A stretch of 17,554 nt of DNA from an uncultured Bacilli bacterium (GCA_947628445.1 CANQZX010000016.1:1-17554), one strand, 5' to 3'. Positions 7,448 through 15,700 are shown, counted from the first letter of the stretch. Numbers and translations: made by a program. The notes: generated by a model from the letters alone, not told the origin.

Positions 7448-8068
7448 TTATTCTTCTATTGTTTGATATTCTACCACATATACTTTATCTTGATCCTTTA
7501 TTAAGGTTACTGTTGCTTTATTATCGTAACCCAAATCTTTTTCATATTCCCAACTGATAGTTTCCTTATAAGCCGGATAAGTTTTTTCGCCAATGGTGTA
7601 TTCCACATCTTCCCTATTATCAATTGTAATACTTGTGACTACTGGCAAATCTTGATTTCTTTTATTATCCTTTACCTCCACATTTTTATAAAGGGTATTT
7701 TCCACATTTAACTTATAATTGTCTTGGCTATCGGGATAAACATAATCTAAGCCGCCAATATCATATTTACTTAGTTTATTATCAATTGTAAATAAATCAA
7801 TAATAAATAGTTGAGCTAAATCGGATGCATAAGCTGCATAATCAATGTCTTTATTTTTTAAATTAGCTTTTAAATGATTATAAGTTTCTTTAAAAAGAGC
7901 CGTATCCCGTTCTTCTAAAACATAATCATAATTTTTCACGGCATCTAAAACTTTAACTTTGGTATCCTTAGATCCGGAAAAAAAGATCCGGATTACTAAA
8001 GTGGCCACAACTAAAACAATGGTTACAAGAATTAACCCTGCTAATATTTTCCGATACTTCCTTTTCAT
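7448..8068 (-). CDS. Single-pass membrane protein of unknown function
   Basis: 206 aa; I do not recognise the family. A basic N-terminus (MKRKYRK) and one hydrophobic helix (8-30) without a lipobox or clear signal-peptidase site suggest an anchored protein with the rest outside. The outside part (31-206) has a helical, charged first half (about 40-105) and a strand-rich second half with repeated Tyr/Asp/Lys, somewhat like an NTF2/cystatin-type fold, though that is only an impression. Translation is coupled to the LTA synthase: AGGAG lies in the last codons of that gene and the ATG follows its TAA directly. Ten bases separate its end from the LCP gene. Its place between a teichoic acid synthase and an LCP enzyme suggests a role in envelope polymer assembly or anchoring. 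Confidence 0.75.
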   Translation of the reverse strand: MKRKYRKILAGLILVTIVLVVATLVIRIFFSGSKDTKVKVLDAVKNYDYVLEERDTALFKETYNHLKANLKNKDIDYAAYASDLAQLFIIDLFTIDNKLSKYDIGGLDYVYPDSQDNYKLNVENTLYKNVEVKDNKRNQDLPVVTSITIDNREDVEYTIGEKTYPAYKETISWEYEKDLGYDNKATVTLIKDQDKVYVVEYQTIEE

Positions 8069-10090
8069 TTAATCTCCTGACACTGATTTGTTTTCTAATA
8101 AATTATATACGATAATGGAATTGGAAATTTCTAACTTATCATCGACAATCTTTTTCTTTTCCGCCAAATACTCATCCGTAACTTTAAAGTCAGGATTTAA
8201 GATTTTATACTCTTCTTTGGAATTATTGTAATAGATATCTTTGGTTAAGAAATTACCATTTGGATAGACGATGATGTTATCATCTTTAACATTAAAGATG
8301 TCACTACCCACGGAATATTTATTATTTAAACCAAACATATTTAAAATCGTCGTTGATACATCGTACATACCCATAGTATACTTAATTTCGCCTTTAAATA
8401 TACGCTTTAGCTTTTTATTTTTCGTCCATAGGATAAGCGGTGTTTTCTTATTTAATTCGTGATCAAAGGAATCATATTCGTAATAATTTTTATCCCCTTC
8501 TTTATAAGTTTCTCCCGTTGCCGGATTTAAATTATAAAGATAATTGATTTCTTTCCGTGATAATTTGGCATCGTGATCGCCATAGAAGACAAATAAAGTA
8601 TTATTGAAAGCCTCTGATTCATTAATATATTTAATTAAATCACCTAAAGCGCCATCGGCATAATTAACGCTTTTAATATATTCCCCGACCGCGGAATCAC
8701 TTAAATAATCCGTGGTTTTAGTCGTAGTAATGCCGGTTGCCGGATCTGTTTCTTCGAAGGTTTGGGATAAATCATAATCGCTTACCGCGCTGGCTAAAGC
8801 AAATGGGGCATGGTTAGATAACGTAATAATTGTCCCCATATAGTTACTATAAGTCTTTTCAATATTTTCAATAATTGGTACCCCTTGTTCAAAGAAGCGG
8901 TAATCATTAATACCTAAATTAACAACATCGGCATCGGTATAATTAAAGTGTTCGGCAAAAATCATCTCATCATAACCCAAAGATGGATGAGCTTTATCCC
9001 GGTTCCACATGGATGGCAAATTACCATGCATACTAAAGGTATGATAACCCTTATCTTTTAGATATTTAGGAATCGTTAAATAATTTTTATTATAGTAACT
9101 TACAAATACCGTTCCACTGGAAGCGGGAAGCAAACCACTTAAAAGGGTAAATTCAGTATCACTACTCGTTCCCAAACTTACTTGAGGATAGAAATTACTG
9201 AAAAACATTCCCTCCTTAGCCAATTTATTTAAATTAGGAGTTACCTCTTGATCATTAAACTTTAAATCCATCAAGAAATCTTGCATACTTTCCATATGAA
9301 CAAAGATAATATTATAACCATCTAAAATACCGGTATATTTATTATCTTGGTGTTCTTCTTTGGCATCAAAATAATTATTAAAGCTTTCTAGGGCTTCATC
9401 ATAACCAAACAAACTACTCAATCGTGGTGTTAGAGCTTGGATTAAATCATTAAATTGATAAGTGACAATTCCAAATCTTTCGACAATATAAACTCGATTC
9501 CATTGTTTAGCCAACCGACCATAATCGGTACCAGTGGCCGTTGCAAAACTATATACTAAAAAGACTGCGCCGACAGCCACGGTACTAACAACCATTTTTT
9601 TGCCTTTTTCAATCTTATCTAAAAAATGATAATATGGCGTCGATGCTAATTTCCGGTGGACTAACACAAAAATAATTGGCACTAAAACATAGACAAAATC
9701 TATTAAATGCAGTTTTTCAAATAAAGCCCCTTTAACACTTTCCACTTGACTTAAACTAGCAATTTCCCCAATGGAAGCAAAATTAACATAGAAAGTGTAA
9801 TAAACGGAACTAATCGTACATAAAATAGCATAGAATGTTGTCCAGAAGAAATAATATTTAAACTGATTATGGGGTTTAATAAAGTAGCCCAAGCCCCCAA
9901 TAATCAAAATAATACCTAAATCCGTTAAAAAGGGTTTTAAGGCATTCGCGTTATGAATCGTTATGTGTCTTAAAAATGTCACGGAAATAAGTGATAAAAT
10001 AACATATGTTAAAAATAATCGATTACTGATTACATACTCTACGATATTTTTCTTAATGTGACGCATCGTATTTAAAAATTTATCTTTCAT
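8069..10090 (-). CDS. LTA synthase family protein (membrane sulfatase fold)
   Basis: LtaS-type enzymes build polyglycerophosphate lipoteichoic acid from phosphatidylglycerol on the outer face of the membrane. 673 aa from the ATG at 10090. Five membrane helices fill the first 185 residues, then a sulfatase-type domain (258-600). Metal and active-site residues by alignment with S. aureus LtaS: E267 in HMESMQ, the GTSSDTEF motif (307-314), MWNRD (361-365), H427 in SNHAPF, and D505/H506 in YGDHD. The nucleophile position, Thr in GKTSDSEF of LtaS, aligns with S309 here. An in-frame TTG at 10129 would add 13 residues but overlaps the promoter -10 box. First gene of a three-gene operon. Family clear; polymer identity inferred. 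Confidence 0.9.
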   Translation of the reverse strand: MKDKFLNTMRHIKKNIVEYVISNRLFLTYVILSLISVTFLRHITIHNANALKPFLTDLGIILIIGGLGYFIKPHNQFKYYFFWTTFYAILCTISSVYYTFYVNFASIGEIASLSQVESVKGALFEKLHLIDFVYVLVPIIFVLVHRKLASTPYYHFLDKIEKGKKMVVSTVAVGAVFLVYSFATATGTDYGRLAKQWNRVYIVERFGIVTYQFNDLIQALTPRLSSLFGYDEALESFNNYFDAKEEHQDNKYTGILDGYNIIFVHMESMQDFLMDLKFNDQEVTPNLNKLAKEGMFFSNFYPQVSLGTSSDTEFTLLSGLLPASSGTVFVSYYNKNYLTIPKYLKDKGYHTFSMHGNLPSMWNRDKAHPSLGYDEMIFAEHFNYTDADVVNLGINDYRFFEQGVPIIENIEKTYSNYMGTIITLSNHAPFALASAVSDYDLSQTFEETDPATGITTTKTTDYLSDSAVGEYIKSVNYADGALGDLIKYINESEAFNNTLFVFYGDHDAKLSRKEINYLYNLNPATGETYKEGDKNYYEYDSFDHELNKKTPLILWTKNKKLKRIFKGEIKYTMGMYDVSTTILNMFGLNNKYSVGSDIFNVKDDNIIVYPNGNFLTKDIYYNNSKEEYKILNPDFKVTDEYLAEKKKIVDDKLEISNSIIVYNLLENKSVSGD

Positions 10091-10111
10091 CTTTACCTCT
10101 TTATCTCTCCT

Positions 10112-10140
10112 ATCATACCAATATTTCAAATATTTCGCAA
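10112..10140 (-). promoter_or_regulatory. Promoter of the LTA synthase operon
   Basis: Minus strand TTGCGA (10140-10135), a 17-base spacer and TATGAT (10117-10112) preceded by TGG, an extended -10. It places the start of transcription downstream of the alternative TTG start and supports the ATG at 10090. Confidence 0.7.
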
Positions 10141-10146
10141 ATTATG

Positions 10147-10175
10147 TTGCAAAAATAATTAGTATCTGTTAAAAT
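10147..10175 (+). promoter_or_regulatory. Promoter of tRNA-Gly
   Basis: TTGCAA (10147-10152), a 17-base spacer and TAAAAT (10170-10175), ten bases before the mature tRNA 5' end. It is back to back with the divergent LTA synthase promoter, with only six bases between the two -35 boxes. Confidence 0.7.
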
Positions 10176-10184
10176 AACTTATAT

Positions 10185-10259
10185 GCAGGTGTGGTTCAAT
10201 GGTTAGAATATGGCCTTGCCAAGGCTAAGATGGGAGTTCGATTCTCCTCACTTGCTCCA
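10185..10259 (+). tRNA. tRNA-Gly (anticodon GCC)
   Basis: Full cloverleaf. Acceptor GCAGGTG pairs with CACTTGC, then discriminator T and encoded CCA (10257-10259). The anticodon stem TGGCC/GGCTA encloses TTGCCAA with anticodon GCC. The T arm has GGGAG-TTCGATT-CTCCT. It reads GGC and GGT glycine codons. Confidence 0.97.
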
Positions 10260-10343
10260 TTAGATGATTACTTGTTCTTATCAAGTTACATATAAATTAT
10301 TATTCGTTAACTACTTGTATTAACAATCATAATTATATCATTT

Positions 10344-10368
10344 ACTTGTTGTTGCAACAAGTTTTTTT
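10344..10368 (+). terminator. Terminator downstream of tRNA-Gly
   Basis: ACTTGTTG (10344-10351) pairs with CAACAAGT (10355-10362) over a 3-base loop, then a T run to 10369. It lies 85 bases past the tRNA and just before the region driving the GNAT-like gene. Two further ACTTGT copies lie in the spacer (10270, 10313). Confidence 0.85.
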
Positions 10369-10437
10369 ATCGGCTTTTGACAAGATTTTTTCTTCATTAT
10401 CCAAAAATACTAAAACAAAAAAAGGAGGCGAACAAGA

Positions 10438-11127
10438 ATGCCTAAACTAGCTAATTTAGAACCCGGACAAAAAGAATTATATGCAACCAACTTTTATAGT
10501 GCTGATTACCAACAAGATCTATATTTAAAAAAAGCTAACGCTAATGATGCTTTACCCAAATATTATTTAAGTGTCTATACAATGCTTAATAATACTTTAG
10601 TTCAACAAGGTTATTTATATTTTTATTTAGATGAAACCACCAAAAAAAGTTATTTTATTGGTCTTTATGTTTTTGAAGAGTTTCGGAATTTAAATATTGG
10701 TTCTTTTCTCATTGCTTCGTGGATTGATTTATGCCTTAATAATGGTTATGACTTTTTAGGAACAAATAAAAAACAACGGAAACCTTTTCTTTTATATTTA
10801 TTAAAAACCTATGGTTTTGAAATTATGAATAAAAACTTATATGCTTCCCGCGATGATGTAATTACTATTTGTCGGAATGTAGATAAGCAAGATAAAAGTA
10901 AAATTCTCGTTTTTAAAGATCCTAAACACCAACAAAGATTTCAACAAACTAATGTCTTTAAAGATGATAATTATTTAATTAAACCAAGTGTAGAGGGACT
11001 TATTACCCTAGATCAAGTAATTATTCCTTTACAAGATGCTAAAACTTGTGGCCTACCCTATGATCTTTCAGATTATGACCAAGCTGAAGCTAAAGTTCAC
11101 CAAATTATCCATAATCATCGCAAATAA
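10438..11127 (+). CDS. GNAT-like acetyltransferase, substrate unknown
   Basis: 229 aa. Residues about 72-129 resemble a GNAT core: strand YFIGLYVFEEF, then RNLNIGSFLIASWI (83-96), which fits the acetyl-CoA pyrophosphate loop and following helix (R/Q-xx-x-x-G-x), and YGFEIM (125-130), the usual near-terminal GNAT strand. The remaining 100 residues have no match that I know. No signal or membrane segment, so it is cytoplasmic. The start is well fixed by AGGAGG (10423-10428) nine bases upstream of the ATG. A TTGACA (10377-10382) lies after the tRNA terminator, but no good -10 box follows at standard spacing. It stands alone between two terminators. The GNAT assignment rests on a short motif and is moderate. 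Confidence 0.6.
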   Translation: MPKLANLEPGQKELYATNFYSADYQQDLYLKKANANDALPKYYLSVYTMLNNTLVQQGYLYFYLDETTKKSYFIGLYVFEEFRNLNIGSFLIASWIDLCLNNGYDFLGTNKKQRKPFLLYLLKTYGFEIMNKNLYASRDDVITICRNVDKQDKSKILVFKDPKHQQRFQQTNVFKDDNYLIKPSVEGLITLDQVIIPLQDAKTCGLPYDLSDYDQAEAKVHQIIHNHRK

Positions 11128-11156
11128 AAAACCTGCTATAAAATTAACAGGTTTTT
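11127..11156. terminator. Bidirectional terminator between GNAT-like and DUF1653 genes
   Basis: AAAAACCTG (11127-11135) pairs with CAGGTTTTT (11148-11156) over a 12-base loop. It works for both converging genes. The last codons and TAA of the minus-strand DUF1653 gene lie in its right arm and loop. Confidence 0.85.
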
Positions 11157-11398
11157 GTTTTAACACTTTTAATATCTTGTAATTCAAACCGATATTTTTG
11201 TTTCACATCAGGATATTTTTCGTGATCAACTTCACTTAAAAACATAGTTAAAGGCCGAATATATAAAGTATTATCGCCATATAAAGCTCGGTAGACAACA
11301 TATTCTTCCCCAGTTTCAGAATGAAGAGCAACATCTTCCACTAAATAATAATCACCTTTAAAATGTTTATATATCCCTTTAATTTTTAAATTATTCAT
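11144..11398 (-). CDS. DUF1653 domain protein
   Basis: 84 aa, made up almost wholly of the small DUF1653 domain: GIYKHFKGDYYLVEDVA, then HSETGEEYVVYRALYG and IRPLTMFLSEV. Its function is not established; domain members are short soluble proteins seen alone or fused to other enzymes. No membrane segment. The ATG has AGGTGA five bases upstream, and a sigma-A-like promoter lies just before it. Residues after about 68 (RFELQDIKSVKTKTC) extend past the core domain, and the final codons are shared with the terminator. It follows the FAD-dependent dehydrogenase gene on the same strand with a 49-base gap and no terminator, so it may also receive read-through. Confidence 0.85.
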   Translation of the reverse strand: MNNLKIKGIYKHFKGDYYLVEDVALHSETGEEYVVYRALYGDNTLYIRPLTMFLSEVDHEKYPDVKQKYRFELQDIKSVKTKTC

Positions 11399-11413
11399 CT
11401 TCTCACCTATTTA

Positions 11414-11442
11414 ATTATCCCATAAAAATTAAACTAAAACAA
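11414..11442 (-). promoter_or_regulatory. Promoter of the DUF1653 gene
   Basis: Minus strand TTGTTT (11442-11437), a 17-base spacer and GATAAT (11419-11414) preceded by TGG. It is a moderate sigma-A promoter ahead of AGGTGA and the ATG. Confidence 0.55.
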
Positions 11443-11447
11443 GAATA

Positions 11448-13025
11448 TTAGGGGTGAAATTTTTGAATTAATGCCTCCGCTATTTTTAAACCATCCATCG
11501 CGGAGGTAGTAATACCCCCAGCATAGCCCGCTCCTTCGCCTCCAGGGTAGATCCCTTTGATATTACTTTCCATCAATTCATCTCGATTTAAACGAATTGG
11601 GGAAGAGGTGCGGCTTTCAATAATGGCTAAAATAGCATCTCCACTTGCAAAGCTCTTAAGCTTTTGCCCAAAAGAAGGAATGGCTTCGAGTAAGGCCTCA
11701 TTTATAAAATCCGGTAAACTCAAACGAATATTAGTAAGCACATAATCTCCTTTTAACATTGGCCTAACTTGGCCTAATTTAGTTGAAGCCACATTATTTT
11801 GGTAATCTCGCCATAATTGAAGGGGTATTTTACCTTGGCCTAACTCGTAGGCTGTTTGTTCTAAATTTTGTTGGAAACTTAAAGCACCGGCAATTGTATT
11901 TCCAAAATCTTCTGGTTTAACTGTTACCACAATTGCACTATTGGCAATACCACTATCTCTTCGATAATTACTCATGCCATTAATGGCTAAACCATTGGTT
12001 TCACTCGCGGCATTAATGACAAAACCGCCAGGACACATACAAAAAGAATAAACTCCCCGGCCCTTGGTTGTTGTATGCGTTAATTTATAACTAGCATTAG
12101 GTAAAATACTCGCCCACTTACCATATTGACTTTCATTAATCATGGCCTGATCGTGCATAATTCTAATACCGACCGCAAAGCCCTTGGGCTCCATGGTTAA
12201 ATCGTGTTGTTGCAACATTCTTATCGTATCCCGCGCACTATGACCAATTGTTAAAATTAAGTTATGGCACGGGATTTTTTCGATATTATTGATTTCAATG
12301 GCTTCCAATTTATTATCTTGAGTGATAATATCAGTCAGTTTGCTATTAAAGTAAAACTTACCTCCCTGAGCCATAATTTTGTGCCGCATATTTACCACTA
12401 CTTGGCGCAAGTTGTCCGTCCCAATATGGGGTTGATGTTGATATAAGATTTCTTTAGGGGCCCCATTTTCCACAAAGATTTCTAATACTTTTTGAATTAA
12501 GTTTCGTCTATCTTTAACACTGGTATTTAATTTGCCATCCGAAAAGGTACCGGCTCCCCCTTCCCCAAATTGAACATTACTTTCGGGATTTAACTTACCG
12601 GTTTGCCAAAAGATTTCGACATCTTTTATGCGATTGGCAATCGCTTCGCCCCGTTCGAAAACAACCACGGGATAATTTAAACTGGTTAAAAGATAAGCTG
12701 CGAATAAACCTGCGGGGCCACTGCCGACAATATAGATTGGTTCCGTTAATTTTATTTCCCCCTTTTTAGGTACTTGATAAGTTTTGGCTTCTTCGAGCAA
12801 AATATCGCGACTTAAAGTAATTTTAGCCTCATCCTTAACTTTAACATCAACCTCATAAACCCAAAAAATATTGTTTTTATTTCGCGCATCGATGGCTTCT
12901 TTTTTTATTTGCCAAGAAATTAATTCTTTAGCGGTAATTCGTAAGCATTTTAAGATTTTCTTTTCTAGATGGGCTTGGGGATTACTTTGACTAACCGGAA
13001 TTTTTATTTGCCGAATTCTAATCAT
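11448..13025 (-). CDS. FAD-dependent dehydrogenase, COG2509 type
   Basis: 525 aa. An N-terminal domain (1-95) precedes the dinucleotide-binding motif IVGSGPAGLFAAYLL (GSGPAG 101-106) with E124 at the end of the second strand for the FAD ribose. FGEGGAGTFSDGKL (153-166) is the hallmark of this COG, and the C-terminal PGGEGAGYAGGITTSAMDG closes the FAD site. These proteins are uncharacterised flavoenzymes; an oxidoreductase role follows from the fold, but the substrate is unknown. The start ATG overlaps the last eight bases of the upstream HI0933-type flavoprotein gene (ATGATTAG), so the two are translationally coupled and likely work in related redox chemistry. No membrane segment. Confidence 0.88.
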   Translation of the reverse strand: MIRIRQIKIPVSQSNPQAHLEKKILKCLRITAKELISWQIKKEAIDARNKNNIFWVYEVDVKVKDEAKITLSRDILLEEAKTYQVPKKGEIKLTEPIYIVGSGPAGLFAAYLLTSLNYPVVVFERGEAIANRIKDVEIFWQTGKLNPESNVQFGEGGAGTFSDGKLNTSVKDRRNLIQKVLEIFVENGAPKEILYQHQPHIGTDNLRQVVVNMRHKIMAQGGKFYFNSKLTDIITQDNKLEAIEINNIEKIPCHNLILTIGHSARDTIRMLQQHDLTMEPKGFAVGIRIMHDQAMINESQYGKWASILPNASYKLTHTTTKGRGVYSFCMCPGGFVINAASETNGLAINGMSNYRRDSGIANSAIVVTVKPEDFGNTIAGALSFQQNLEQTAYELGQGKIPLQLWRDYQNNVASTKLGQVRPMLKGDYVLTNIRLSLPDFINEALLEAIPSFGQKLKSFASGDAILAIIESRTSSPIRLNRDELMESNIKGIYPGGEGAGYAGGITTSAMDGLKIAEALIQKFHP

Positions 13026-14220
13026 GACAAGCCTCTCCCGCGGCTAAGGCACTTATCCAGGCGAATCCAAGATTATAACCGCCACAATCGCCATCAACAT
13101 CCAAGATTTCCCCAACTAAATATAGATTAGGAACAATTAAGGATTCCATGGTGGATGGATTTATTTCTCGTAAAGGAATGCCCCCACTACAAACTTGGGC
13201 CTCAGCAAAAGAATTAGTTTTTATTGCCTGGAAAGGAAAACTCATAATTAAATCAATAATTGGCTCGGCTTCTTCTTCATTCCACCTTTTATCCATGGGA
13301 AGACGCAAAAGCCGAAAAATTAAATTAACAATTTTATAGTTTAAAAAGCCCTCCAAAATTTGTTTTAAAGCAAAGTTGGTTGTTGCTGCTTGCTCATCTA
13401 AAAATGCTTTAAAAGCTTTTTTATCGCCTTTAAACCAGGGCACAAAATTAATCTTAATTACCTCTTCCCGGTTTTGGGCTAAACCTTTAGCCACCCAAGA
13501 GCTTAAATTAAAAGTACATATGCCACTTAACCCATAGTTGGTAAGTTGAACCTCTCCAACTTCGGTTTTAATTTCTTGACCATCTTCTATTAAAGTTAAT
13601 GCGGCATCACATCTAACCCCTGCCCAATCAGCATAATAATTTTTATCGCCATAAAGTTGAACTAAGGCCGGTAAAACAGGAATAAGGCTGTGGCCTAAAT
13701 CTTGGGCTAACTGATATCCATAGCCCGTCGAACCTGTTTTGGGAGCCGCCATAGAGCCTAAAGCCATAATAACTTTATCGGCATGATAAGTTTTAATATT
13801 TGTCGTAATTGTAAAATCTTGGGCATAATTAATCTTTAAAACATTTTCATTTAAATTAATTTTAATACCTAAGGCTTCAGATCTCGTAACCAAGGCATTA
13901 GTAATACTCGTGGCTTGATTAGCATAGGGATAATAATAACCATTAATAACTTTAGGTACAATTCCTAAGGAGGCAAAAAAAGGTAAAACCTTATCTTGAT
14001 TATTTTTTAAAATAGTTGCTAATATATCACTATCCGTTGCATGATAATGGCTGATATCTTGATCACTATTCCAAAAATTACAACGGCCATTGCCAGTTTG
14101 CAAAAGTTTTTTTCCACACTTACTATTTTTTTCAAGAATAATTACCTCATTATACTCCGTCTTCGCTTTAATTGCGGCTACCAAACCGGCAGCACCACCG
14201 CCCAAAACAATTATTGTCAT
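13018..14220 (-). CDS. HI0933/YhiN-family flavoprotein
   Basis: 400 aa, usual family length. The FAD-binding start IIVLGGGAAGLVAA (GGGAAG 7-12, E30) is followed by the family signature QTGNGRCNFWN (41-51) and ends with DGDCGGYNLGFAWISALAAG. This family (COG2081) is annotated as NAD(P)/FAD-dependent oxidoreductase and remains poorly characterised, so I give no pathway. The ATG has AGGAAG about eight bases upstream. First gene of a two-gene operon with the COG2509 enzyme. Its promoter is an extended -10 box whose weak -35 lies in the terminator of the neighbouring HD-domain gene. Confidence 0.9.
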   Translation of the reverse strand: MTIIVLGGGAAGLVAAIKAKTEYNEVIILEKNSKCGKKLLQTGNGRCNFWNSDQDISHYHATDSDILATILKNNQDKVLPFFASLGIVPKVINGYYYPYANQATSITNALVTRSEALGIKINLNENVLKINYAQDFTITTNIKTYHADKVIMALGSMAAPKTGSTGYGYQLAQDLGHSLIPVLPALVQLYGDKNYYADWAGVRCDAALTLIEDGQEIKTEVGEVQLTNYGLSGICTFNLSSWVAKGLAQNREEVIKINFVPWFKGDKKAFKAFLDEQAATTNFALKQILEGFLNYKIVNLIFRLLRLPMDKRWNEEEAEPIIDLIMSFPFQAIKTNSFAEAQVCSGGIPLREINPSTMESLIVPNLYLVGEILDVDGDCGGYNLGFAWISALAAGEACHD

Positions 14221-14245
14221 TCTGCCACTTCCTTAATCTAAGTTT

Positions 14246-14274
14246 ATTATATCAAAAGTTAAAGAAATCCCCAA
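14246..14274 (-). promoter_or_regulatory. Promoter of the two-flavoprotein operon
   Basis: Minus strand TGATATAAT (14254-14246) is a full extended -10. TTGGGG (14274-14269) 17 bases upstream is the -35 and forms one arm of the terminator hairpin of the preceding gene. Confidence 0.65.
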
Positions 14275-14287
14275 TTACTTTTGGGGA
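14260..14287 (-). terminator. Terminator of the HD-domain gene
   Basis: Minus strand TCCCCAA (14287-14281) and TTGGGGA (14274-14268) form a 7-bp GC-rich stem followed by TTTCTTT. The loop contains the TAA stop of the HD-domain gene. Confidence 0.6.
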
Positions 14288-15192
14288 ATTAACCGTCTAC
14301 TTTGCACTAAAGGATTCAAATCCCGAGCCTTAATATAAGGTAAATCGCGATCCGTAATTTGCTTTTGCGTAATATTTTGAAATTTCGTAAGTAAGGCCTG
14401 TAACTTTAAAGAAGGACTATTTTGCAATAAGGAAAATAATTCTTGTTCATTTAAAGTATATAAATCGTTATAAGTAATTATTTGCTCGTGAATCGCAAAA
14501 GCGGTAATATCCGCAAGGAGTTGCATCATATAATTATCTTCTTTACTGTGGCAAAAAGCATCAATTTTTTGACTGGCTAACCATACTTTTTGAGCAATAG
14601 GACGAGTTGCAAAACCAATTTCCCGTTCCCCATCGCTATTTTGAAAAATAACTAAATCATGTAAAATGGTTTCCACATCTTCCATTGTTAAATCTTTCGT
14701 CCAAGCATAACCTGTTAAAATCACGCCATCCAAACGATCAGCACAAAGTTTCGGGCGCTTATTATCGACAATGGAATATTGTTTATAATCAATGATATCG
14801 GTATAATCTAAGTTATCTTCCATTAAACATTTTAAAATATAATAATCACTTTTAATAATTAAAGCCGTATCCCGTTCGGTACTTTCTTGGGTAGCATAAT
14901 CTTGATTCATATAATCAATGACATGCGAAAAACAAGGGGTTGCAATATCGTGAAATAAAGCGGCAATCGTGGCCTTTTTATCTTGAGTTAGATGATAAGT
15001 TAATAAAGCAACGGTCAAGGAATGATCATAACGACTAATATATTCGCGAAATTGATAAACATCTTTAGAAGCATAATCCATTCCACAAAAATAACCAACT
15101 TTTTGCAAACGCATTAAAGTTGGAGCTTTTAAATACTTTTTTAAAAATTCGGGAACGGGTCCTAAGAGTTTAATATAATTTGCAATAAACAT
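14275..15192 (-). CDS. HD-domain phosphohydrolase
   Basis: 305 aa. The HD metal site is complete: H57 in RYDHSLTVALL, H81-D82 in ALFHDIATP and a later D152 in ADRLDG. FSHVIDY after the HD pair and the spacing resemble dGTPase-like and related HD proteins that cleave phosphate esters of nucleotides. The substrate cannot be read from sequence. A GTG at 15201 lies within the ribosome binding site AGGTGAG; the ATG at 15192 follows it at good spacing, so I use that. It has its own promoter but follows the DNPH1-like gene closely on the same strand, which fits a nucleotide-processing pair. The stop lies in the terminator loop. Confidence 0.82.
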   Translation of the reverse strand: MFIANYIKLLGPVPEFLKKYLKAPTLMRLQKVGYFCGMDYASKDVYQFREYISRYDHSLTVALLTYHLTQDKKATIAALFHDIATPCFSHVIDYMNQDYATQESTERDTALIIKSDYYILKCLMEDNLDYTDIIDYKQYSIVDNKRPKLCADRLDGVILTGYAWTKDLTMEDVETILHDLVIFQNSDGEREIGFATRPIAQKVWLASQKIDAFCHSKEDNYMMQLLADITAFAIHEQIITYNDLYTLNEQELFSLLQNSPSLKLQALLTKFQNITQKQITDRDLPYIKARDLNPLVQSRRLIPQK

Positions 15193-15220
15193 TTCTCTCA
15201 CCTAATTTAATCTGTGGTTT

Positions 15221-15249
15221 ATTATAACATGAAACCCATTAGAAACCAA
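15221..15249 (-). promoter_or_regulatory. Promoter of the HD-domain gene
   Basis: Minus strand TTGGTT (15249-15244), a 17-base spacer and TATAAT (15226-15221) preceded by TGT, an extended -10. The -35 lies in the last codons of the DNPH1-like gene. Confidence 0.65.
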
Positions 15250-15649
15250 ATATTTTCGTTAAATGATGTTCGATATCGTTTAGATTTTCATAAGAAATTA
15301 AAGTAAGGTTGGGATTCCCTTGGAGCATAGCTGATAAATTAGTATCTTTTTGAAATAAACAAATTACTTTTTTACCTAAATTAAGGGCGGTGGCAATTTC
15401 ATACCCTACGCCTAAAGAAGGAGTGGAAACCTCCGCGAAAACATAATCGCATTCTTTAAGCCACGCCATATCTCTTTGATAAATGGTTGCGGCATCAAGC
15501 ATTTCTCCCGCCGCGGATAATTTAGAATCGCCCACATGGGGATCTAAAACCATATCATACTTTTGTAAATAAGTTAAGATTTGGCCATAAGTTTGGGCCA
15601 TATCTCTTCCGCCCCGAATAGCCGCGGCGAAATAAATTTTCTTTTTCAC
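15239..15649 (-). CDS. DNPH1-like 2'-deoxynucleoside 5'-phosphate N-hydrolase
   Basis: Nucleoside 2-deoxyribosyltransferase superfamily. DNPH1 (Rcl) splits deoxynucleoside monophosphates into base and deoxyribose 5-phosphate and clears modified dNMPs. 136 aa from the GTG start. It matches DNPH1 closely: IYFAAAIRGGR (5-15, phosphate loop), QRDMAWL with D60, and AEVSTPSLGVGYE (72-84) with E84 at the catalytic glutamate, then KKVICLF and LSAMLQG. The first possible start (TTG, 15688) would place the -10 box inside the gene. The GTG at 15649 follows AGGTGA by seven bases. It is divergent from the DNA glycosylase gene and next to the HD phosphohydrolase. DNPH1 rather than a deoxyribosyltransferase is favoured by the IRGGR and PSLGVGYE motifs. 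Confidence 0.85.
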   Translation of the reverse strand: MKKKIYFAAAIRGGRDMAQTYGQILTYLQKYDMVLDPHVGDSKLSAAGEMLDAATIYQRDMAWLKECDYVFAEVSTPSLGVGYEIATALNLGKKVICLFQKDTNLSAMLQGNPNLTLISYENLNDIEHHLTKIFGF

Positions 15650-15676
15650 TAATGAATCACCTACTTTATTACCTTT

Positions 15677-15700
15677 ATTATAGCACAATCATGATATAAT
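15677..15700. promoter_or_regulatory. Back-to-back extended -10 promoters for the DNPH1-like and glycosylase genes
   Basis: Minus strand TGCTATAAT ends at 15677 (box 15682-15677). Plus strand TGATATAAT ends at 15700 (box 15695-15700). Only 12 bases lie between the two boxes, so each promoter's -35 region runs across the other's -10. Neither has a good -35, so both probably rely on the TG extension. Confidence 0.65.

Noticed and set aside
10270..10286. Short ACTTG/CAAGT hairpin after tRNA-Gly as a terminator
   Set aside because: Only five pairs and no T run; the hairpin at 10344-10368 is far better.
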